Positions 1-4,229 of a DNA stretch of 6,309 bases are shown piece after piece. Both the position numbers and the translations under genes were made by a program. Below the pieces are notes generated by a model that saw nothing but the letters and a program-made list of their open reading frames with translations, did not search any database and was not told the origin of the DNA. This DNA is from Saprospiraceae bacterium. Lineage in GTDB: Bacteria > Bacteroidota > Bacteroidia > Chitinophagales > Saprospiraceae. Numbering within the stretch: the first letter of the stretch is position 1; the number at the start of each line of letters is the position of its first letter. The stretch spans positions 1 to 6,309 of the forward strand of contig JAHDCE010000259.1 of the NCBI GenBank assembly GCA_020630045.1. The letters run 5' to 3'.

Positions 1-634
1 ACTTTTGGGATTGCCAATCCCAATTCCCCGCTTCTTGTTCGATAGCAAACACTACCTTATTTTTGTCATTTTTCTTCCAGCGGTTTTTATCCATGTCCAT
101 AACTGAAACGGACAATACGATACTGTTCAATTGATCTGATTTATTATTGTAATACCAAAGTAGATTCACTTCATACCATTCTATTTTTGAAAGGTCATAT
201 CCGACCTCTTCAATCCGTTCATAGGTTTCTTCATCATAACTTACGAAAGTATCCGTCAGGGATAATATCCGATCCATTTCATCAAAAGAAATTACATCGC
301 CGATACCGTTCTTTATTTCAATATTATCACTATCTAAACAAGTGCTCAACATCGTTCTACTCAAGAAGGTGCTCCCTCCGTTGCACCAAACATCAGGACT
401 TGTTTTTAAGGGTTCACAATTGTTTTTGTACTTCCGTCTTAAGACGGAAGTCTCCTTGTTTTTTATTACAATATTATCCTTGGATTCAAAGGAATAGTAA
501 TAACTGGATTCAGCTGCCCAAATAACATCCGGATCAGATAAAATATCGTCTTTCACTCCTTGAGCAAACATCATTGACATACTGCCCAAGAAGGCAAAAA
601 CCACCAACATCATTTGATACATTTCCCTTTTCAT
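1..634 (-). CDS. Exported protein with GldN/PorN-like pattern (3' end outside window)
   Basis: The reading frame is open from an ATG at 634 to the left edge, giving 211 codons without a stop. A TGA lies two codons upstream of the ATG, so this is the first possible start. Residues 1–24 form a signal peptide (KRE, then a Met/Leu/Val/Phe-rich core ending SMMFA), so the product is exported. The mature part opens with DDILSDPDVIWAAE (29–42). It contains DTFVSYDEETYE in the middle and EWYEVNLLWYYNNKSDQL from residue 152. From memory this order resembles GldN/PorN-type proteins of the type IX secretion/gliding machinery, where a 'D-x-V-I/M-W' start is followed later by a 'Y-x-(I/V)-x-x-x-W-Y-(F/Y)-(D/N)' stretch. 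The middle carries three cysteines (73, 84, 99) that I do not recognise as typical. It is the second gene of a minus-strand pair, 22 bp after its neighbour. The coding frame is well supported; the family call is tentative. Confidence 0.72.
   Translation of the reverse strand, partial: MKREMYQMMLVVFAFLGSMSMMFAQGVKDDILSDPDVIWAAESSYYYSFESKDNIVIKNKETSVLRRKYKNNCEPLKTSPDVWCNGGSTFLSRTMLSTCLDSDNIEIKNGIGDVISFDEMDRILSLTDTFVSYDEETYERIEEVGYDLSKIEWYEVNLLWYYNNKSDQLNSIVLSVSVMDMDKNRWKKNDKNKVVFAIEQEAGNWDWQSQK
5..23. repeat. 19-bp near-palindrome (9-bp arms, 1-nt centre)
   Basis: TTGGGATTG (5–13) and CAATCCCAA (15–23) are exact reverse complements around a single C at position 14. The element lies in the coding sequence of the GldN-like gene, in its last visible codons (NWDWQSQ). 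The repeat is directly visible; a function is not. Confidence 0.7.
430..451. repeat. Perfect 22-bp palindrome inside the GldN-like gene
   Basis: The half-site ACTTCCGTCTT (430–440) is followed directly by its exact reverse complement AAGACGGAAGT (441–451), with no spacer. On the minus strand it encodes residues 62–68 (TSVLRRK) of the GldN-like protein. It could be a dyad protein-binding site, a REP-like insertion or coincidence; the sequence alone does not say which. Confidence 0.85.
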
Positions 635-656
635 TTTTCATTATTTTAGGAAGTCA

Positions 657-1025
657 TCAGTCCTTCAATACTTCAACAATGGCATCCATCAAGGATTCGA
701 CATCATTAAATTTATCCATAGCGTTTCCGTCTAGCAGCAGTTTCCATTTCTCCCCTTCCCGTAACCACAAAGCAGGATATTCTTCTTCCCTTCCGGGAAA
801 TTTTTTCCGAAAGGAATCTTTAAGATAAAAACTAGATGGCATATCCAAGTCTTCTAAAAACTCCTTCCAAACCTTCTTTTTAAATGCCAAGCTGTAGGTA
901 ATGCTACAAAGATTGCATTCCGCAGGTTGATTCGGCAAGACTTCGGCAAGGAAGTCCTTCGCCAAAGAACCTAAGCTCAGCGTCGCATTGTAAACAAATA
1001 TCAGTTCTCGTTTATTATCCTCCAT
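657..1025 (-). CDS. Small conserved-looking protein with a CNLC motif, function unknown
   Basis: The frame gives 122 residues from an ATG at 1025. A longer start at 1064 would add 13 hydrophobic residues (MNILLQIILNFIP). I prefer 1025 because the protein then opens with a short charged stretch followed by the strand-like RELIFVYNA, and because a promoter-like −7 box covers 1050–1057, close to the 1064 start. The product is soluble and acidic, with no membrane segment. It has C37-N-L-C40 followed by SITYS, a lysine/tryptophan-rich KKKVWKEFLEDL helix, and a C-terminal acidic helix ending in VEVLKD. From memory, similar proteins beginning ELIFVYNA with CNLC occur in Bacteroidota as hypothetical proteins; I know of no function. 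The CxxC could be redox-active or metal-binding, which is inference. It lies just upstream of the GldN-like gene and is probably co-transcribed with it. Confidence 0.75.
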   Translation of the reverse strand: MEDNKRELIFVYNATLSLGSLAKDFLAEVLPNQPAECNLCSITYSLAFKKKVWKEFLEDLDMPSSFYLKDSFRKKFPGREEEYPALWLREGEKWKLLLDGNAMDKFNDVESLMDAIVEVLKD

Positions 1026-1049
1026 TGGTATGAAGTTAAGGATAATCTG

Positions 1050-1083
1050 CAATAATATATTCATCAGTGTATAGATTCACAAA
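1050..1083 (-). promoter_or_regulatory. Putative Bacteroidota-type promoter for the minus-strand pair
   Basis: Read on the minus strand, TTTG (1083–1080) is followed 22 nt later by TATTATTG (1057–1050). This matches the known Bacteroidota pattern of TTG near −33 and TAnnTTTG near −7, with one mismatch in the −7 box. Transcription would begin near 1043, downstream of the alternative ATG at 1064 and about 18 nt before the ATG at 1025. This is motif matching only, with no experimental support. Confidence 0.4.
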
Positions 1084-1092
1084 CGAGTTCCT

Positions 1093-1100
1093 TACATTTG
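1093..1100 (+). promoter_or_regulatory. Putative −7 box for the acyltransferase group
   Basis: TACATTTG fits the Bacteroidota −7 consensus TAnnTTTG exactly. It lies 25 nt before the ATG at 1126, which implies a very short leader. No clear TTG sits at the expected −33 distance (around 1066–1073), so the call is weak. Together with the minus-strand box at 1050–1083 it makes this gap a likely divergent promoter region. Confidence 0.4.
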
Positions 1101-1104
1101 AAAT

Positions 1105-1110
1105 GGAGGG
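1105..1110 (+). promoter_or_regulatory. Purine-rich GGAGGG before the acyltransferase start
   Basis: GGAGGG lies 15 nt upstream of the ATG at 1126, which is longer than the usual Shine–Dalgarno spacing. The ATG at 1103 that overlaps it is in another frame, so 1126 remains the best start. Bacteroidota often do without Shine–Dalgarno pairing, so this may have no function. Confidence 0.3.
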
Positions 1111-1125
1111 CAAAACCAAGACCAA

Positions 1126-2280
1126 ATGGCGAAATTCACGGATACCGAAATCCAAGAGCGGTTAGAGAAGAACAAAACGATTTACTTCGAACATTTCGAC
1201 GTGGAGTTTTGTCGTGCGTTGACTGAACATGTCTTGTCCATCCATATCGACACTTATTTCCGTGTCAAGAAGGTCGGTTTTGAAGAACCTATCGAAAGGA
1301 ATAATCCCGATGCTCCTGTCATTATCATCAGCAATCATTCGGGGATGGCTTTTCCTTGGGACGCCATCATTTTCTTGTCGCAGACCTTCAGAGAAAATGA
1401 TTACGACCACAATCAAGTCCCCAGACCATTGGTCGCTCCTTTGCTTTCTCAAACCTTATTGACGAATCCATTCATGATTCCGCATTTTTGGAAAAAATGC
1501 GGGGGTGTAGACGCCTCTTTCCTCAATTTTGAAACGATGATGGAATACCCGGATTCTAATGTCATGATTTATCCGGAAGGAGTGCCAGGAATAGGAAAAG
1601 GTTTTAACAACAAGTATCAGCTCCAACGATTCGCGACATCATTCGCCCGTATGGCACTCAAGCACCAAACAGATATCGTTCCTTATGTCACCATCAATGG
1701 AGAATGGGTGAATCCTTATTGTTACAGTTTTGATTGGATTAATAAAATCGTTAAAAAAATAGGGTTGGCTTTTTTTCCTATCGGAATACACACACCGCTC
1801 TTGTTTTTTCTCCCTTGGATGTTTTACTATGCCATGCCCGCCAATTTGACTTACGTCAAATGTCGACGCATCCGAACTCGTGACCACATCGACAAATTAC
1901 CTGAAGACATTACGGAAGAAGATGTCAAACGATTCAGGGATATCGTACATGCATCCATGCAAGAAGATTTGGACAAACACGAAAAGGAGTATGGAAAAAG
2001 GGTCTATGACCGCCCTACACTCTATCGGAAAATCAGAGAAAACTTCAAGCACTTTCCATTTATGTTTCCAATTGCTTGGCCCATTATTTTCGCTGAGTTC
2101 GAAAGGCAATGGAATAGATATAAAAAGAACGGCACTCCCATTCAACTAAAGTACGGATTAACAGGTTTGATTATCATGTTGATATTGAATCCTATCGTAA
2201 TTTGTTATTATATCCCTATCTTAGGGTGGATTCCATTATTAATTAAAGGATATCGGAATAATACACTAGGAAAAAATTGA
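1126..2280 (+). CDS. Membrane-associated LPLAT/MGAT-like acyltransferase
   Basis: This 384-residue protein carries the signatures of the PlsC/LPLAT superfamily, whose members move an acyl chain from acyl-CoA or acyl-ACP to a lipid or alcohol acceptor at the cytoplasmic membrane. The catalytic block is SNHSGMAFPWDA, with H71 and D79. The second block is YPEGVPGIGKGFNNKYQLQRF (149–169), in which the PEG and GIGK elements are typical of the MGAT-like branch. Seven residues separate H71 from D79, more than the four of the classical HX4D motif; this fits the MGAT-like branch better than PlsC itself. Hydrophobic stretches lie at about 213–240 (GLAFFPIGIH, then LLFFLPWMFYYAMP) and about 345–376, the latter probably one hairpin or two helices near the C-terminus. 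A charged region of about 100 residues separates them. The acceptor substrate cannot be read from the sequence. It heads the plus-strand group, and the next start is 13 nt past its stop. Confidence 0.88.
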   Translation: MAKFTDTEIQERLEKNKTIYFEHFDVEFCRALTEHVLSIHIDTYFRVKKVGFEEPIERNNPDAPVIIISNHSGMAFPWDAIIFLSQTFRENDYDHNQVPRPLVAPLLSQTLLTNPFMIPHFWKKCGGVDASFLNFETMMEYPDSNVMIYPEGVPGIGKGFNNKYQLQRFATSFARMALKHQTDIVPYVTINGEWVNPYCYSFDWINKIVKKIGLAFFPIGIHTPLLFFLPWMFYYAMPANLTYVKCRRIRTRDHIDKLPEDITEEDVKRFRDIVHASMQEDLDKHEKEYGKRVYDRPTLYRKIRENFKHFPFMFPIAWPIIFAEFERQWNRYKKNGTPIQLKYGLTGLIIMLILNPIVICYYIPILGWIPLLIKGYRNNTLGKN

Positions 2281-2293
2281 ATCGCACCAAAGC

Positions 2294-3367
2294 ATGTTAT
2301 TCGGAAAAGGAAATAAAGTCAGGTTTATCCACACAGGAGAAGAAGGAGTCATCATCTCTTTAATGGACAATAACATGTATCAAGTATTGACTTTAGATGG
2401 CGTGACGATTCCCGCTTTTGCCGGAGACTTGGAACGTATCCGTCCTGAAGAAAACTATTCCACCGTCAAGGGGAAATTGATACGAATCCAAAAGAAAACT
2501 CCTAGGACGGATATCCCTCTTCCCAATATCCAATATGAACTTCTAAAGAGTGAAGGGATACTCCTTGGATTCGTTCCTGTCAAACGGGATGATGGGTCGA
2601 CTCAGCGTTATGTCGTCTATTTGATTAATGCAACGAGATTGGACGCTTTGTTCGATATCAAAATTACGACAAAGGATAAAACCATCATTAAGAAAAACGG
2701 CGTTTTAGCCGCATCACAAGTCACCCGACTTGTGGATATGCTAGCAGATACATTGAGTGACAATCCAAAAGTAGAGGCGAGTTGTCGCGAATCAAGTACG
2801 GCGGGATTGAGCGATTGGAAAACAAAATCTCTCCGTTTAAAACCCAAGCAGTTTTTTTCCAGGCATCGAACCGCTCCGTTGTTGGGAGTTTCTGCTTTTG
2901 TCTATAATATTTTCGAAGATTTCGATAAAACAGAAAAGGAAGAATCCCTCAAATCATACACCAAAAAGAAGTTGGCTCAAAAAGAAGTTGACCAACCCTA
3001 TGAAAACCCGGCAACGGTTTATTCCGATGTAAAAAAATGGACATTGGATGACATCCAATCCTTCGCCGAATTCCCGACAGACCTTGACCTCCATATTGAG
3101 AACTTGACAGAAGACTATGCTTCTTGGGACAATGCTCGAATTTTGAATTTCCAAATGACCAATTTCGAGAACTATATCGACAAGGCCGTTCTATTGGGAA
3201 TACCAAGAGTATTCGTTATTCACGGAATCGGAAAAGGGGTGTTGAAGAATAACATCAATACCATCCTTTCCAGACTTAAACGAGAAGGGTCAATCCAATC
3301 TTTCTCGAATGATTTCCACCCTAAATATGGCAATGGTGCAACTGAGGTCGTCATCCTCAGCACTTAA
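2294..3367 (+). CDS. DUF2027 domain-containing Smr/MutS2-type protein
   Basis: The protein has 357 residues. The N-terminus (FGKGNKVRFIHTGEEGVIISL, continuing to about residue 55) is an SH3-like β-barrel, as in the start of DUF2027 proteins (consensus-like 'GDKVRFL…GGGVV'). The middle (about 60–230) matches the rest of DUF2027 in layout and contains several β-rich stretches. A charged linker rich in Lys and Glu follows. The C-terminus (about 260–357) is an Smr domain with LDLHIE (264–269) and the HGIGKG loop (310–315), followed by NNINTILSRL and a closing TEVVIL strand. Smr domains in MutS2 and other proteins bind or nick nucleic acid, or act in ribosome quality control. The MutS ATPase is absent here, so this is not MutS2 itself. 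The cellular role of DUF2027–Smr proteins is unknown to me. The start is the ATG 13 nt after the acyltransferase stop, with no Shine–Dalgarno sequence, so it is probably in the same transcript. Confidence 0.9.
   Translation: MLFGKGNKVRFIHTGEEGVIISLMDNNMYQVLTLDGVTIPAFAGDLERIRPEENYSTVKGKLIRIQKKTPRTDIPLPNIQYELLKSEGILLGFVPVKRDDGSTQRYVVYLINATRLDALFDIKITTKDKTIIKKNGVLAASQVTRLVDMLADTLSDNPKVEASCRESSTAGLSDWKTKSLRLKPKQFFSRHRTAPLLGVSAFVYNIFEDFDKTEKEESLKSYTKKKLAQKEVDQPYENPATVYSDVKKWTLDDIQSFAEFPTDLDLHIENLTEDYASWDNARILNFQMTNFENYIDKAVLLGIPRVFVIHGIGKGVLKNNINTILSRLKREGSIQSFSNDFHPKYGNGATEVVILST
2715..2734. repeat. Short inverted repeat in the DUF2027–Smr gene
   Basis: CACAAGTC (2715–2722) and GACTTGTG (2727–2734) are exact reverse complements around a 4-nt loop (ACCC). 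They lie in the middle of the coding region. An 8-bp stem of this kind is expected by chance about once in a window this size when several loop lengths are allowed, so I attach no function. Confidence 0.5.
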
Positions 3368-3485
3368 TTTTCAGATACAGAAAGTTACTCAAGAATGTAA
3401 GTAACCCGGCCTACGTTTATCTCGTCAAATATGCCATTCGTCGTTTTTACCGGAAGGTGAAAGGAAAAGATTGTAAATTATCCAT
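3368..3485 (+). other. 118-bp spacer with a small start-less reading frame
   Basis: The spacer separates the DUF2027–Smr stop from the DUF697 start. It holds a weak inverted repeat, GTTACT (3384–3389) and AGTAAC (3400–3405), with a 10-nt loop and no T-run, so it is not a convincing terminator. TACGTTTA (3412–3419) is one mismatch from a Bacteroidota −7 box but has no TTG upstream. A reading frame without a stop (open from 3346) crosses the spacer and reads LKNVSNPAYVYLVKYAIRR, then FYRKVKGKDCKLSI. It ends in a TGA at 3487–3489 that overlaps the next ATG. It has no ATG or TTG start, and its only GTG is near the end. I do not annotate it as a gene. Confidence 0.6.
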
Positions 3486-4226
3486 ATGAAAGTGCTAAAA
3501 CATATTCAACAAGCTAGAAAAATCATCAAACCCATGAATGATCGATTAAAAGAATCCCAATCCAACCATGCAGATACCATTATCCGAAGCCATGTACTTT
3601 GGTCAATGGGGGCAGGGGCTTTTATCCCTTTACCCATCCTAGACAGTGTAGGTGTAGCCGCCTTACAAATAGATATGGTTCGCCAATTGTGTAAGGTTTA
3701 TGGCATTGATTTCCAAGATGCGAAGTTCAAGGCCATTATCTCTTCGATAACGGGTTCGTTCCTAGCACGTGCAGGAGCCAAAAGTTTGATTAAACTTATC
3801 CCGATTGCGGGAACATACATCGGTGCAGCGGCAATGGGTGTTCTTTCAGGAGCATCCACTTATACGTTAGGAGAATTGTTTAAAAATCACTTTGAGAGTG
3901 GAGGAACGCTCCTTGATTTAGACTTGGATCGGATGAAGCGTCAGTTTTCGGAGAAGTTCGAAAAGAACAAAGAAATAGTCAAAAAAATCAAAGAGGACAA
4001 TGACAAGCAACGTGCGGAAGGCGACAAAGAAGGCTCTTTCACCGTTCATCAATCGGACACAGAAACGCCTCCTGCCTTTGAAAGTGCAGAGAACACTCCT
4101 CCCCCTCCCCCGGCGGCTAGCATTACGGAAGAATTAAAAAATCTGGCCGATTTAAAGGAACTAGGAGTTATTTCCGAAAAAGAATTCAAGGACTTGAAAA
4201 AGAAATTGATTCAGAAGTTTTCTTAA
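3486..4226 (+). CDS. DUF697 (YcjF-like) membrane protein with C-terminal SHOCT-like module
   Basis: The protein has 246 residues. Residues about 28–145 form a DUF697 domain: IIRSHVLWSMGAGAFIPLPILD (32–53) with the IPLP(I/L)xD signature, then ALQIDMVRQLCKVYG, and a second glycine/alanine-rich hydrophobic helix (about 104–128). Two membrane segments are likely, at about 37–60 and 104–128. DUF697 is often found in or beside GTPases of the Era/YcjX type; this protein has no G-domain and no GTPase gene is visible nearby. A highly charged Lys/Glu helix (about 148–185) and an acidic, proline-rich linker with five consecutive prolines (205–209) lead to a SHOCT-like tail (213–244, ITEELKNLADLKELGVISEK then EFKDLKKKLIQKF), a small helical hairpin common at the ends of bacterial envelope proteins. 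The molecular role is unknown. The ATG at 3486 has no Shine–Dalgarno sequence close by. The gene ends 3 bp from the convergent TamA-like gene. Confidence 0.87.
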   Translation: MKVLKHIQQARKIIKPMNDRLKESQSNHADTIIRSHVLWSMGAGAFIPLPILDSVGVAALQIDMVRQLCKVYGIDFQDAKFKAIISSITGSFLARAGAKSLIKLIPIAGTYIGAAAMGVLSGASTYTLGELFKNHFESGGTLLDLDLDRMKRQFSEKFEKNKEIVKKIKEDNDKQRAEGDKEGSFTVHQSDTETPPAFESAENTPPPPPAASITEELKNLADLKELGVISEKEFKDLKKKLIQKFS

Positions 4227-4229
4227 TCA

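Noticed and set aside
187..525. Plus-strand open frame of 112 codons
   Set aside because: It lies opposite the better-supported minus-strand gene with a signal peptide. Its translation is rich in Cys, His, Arg and Ser with no recognisable domain, as expected for antisense reading.
574..828. Plus-strand open frame overlapping both minus-strand genes
   Set aside because: Low-complexity Ser/Phe-rich translation that spans the ends of two real genes; an antisense shadow.
1026..1064. Upstream ATG start at 1064 for the small CNLC protein
   Set aside because: It would add a hydrophobic stretch not fitting the soluble fold, and it lies upstream of the predicted transcription start.
1753..1776. A7 and T7 runs in the acyltransferase gene as frameshift or terminator signals
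   Set aside because: The frame continues unbroken through both runs, the surrounding protein is coherent, and no GC-rich stem lies between them.
4098..4113. C-rich stretch as a possible structured DNA element
   Set aside because: It is explained by the proline codons of the linker before the SHOCT-like tail.
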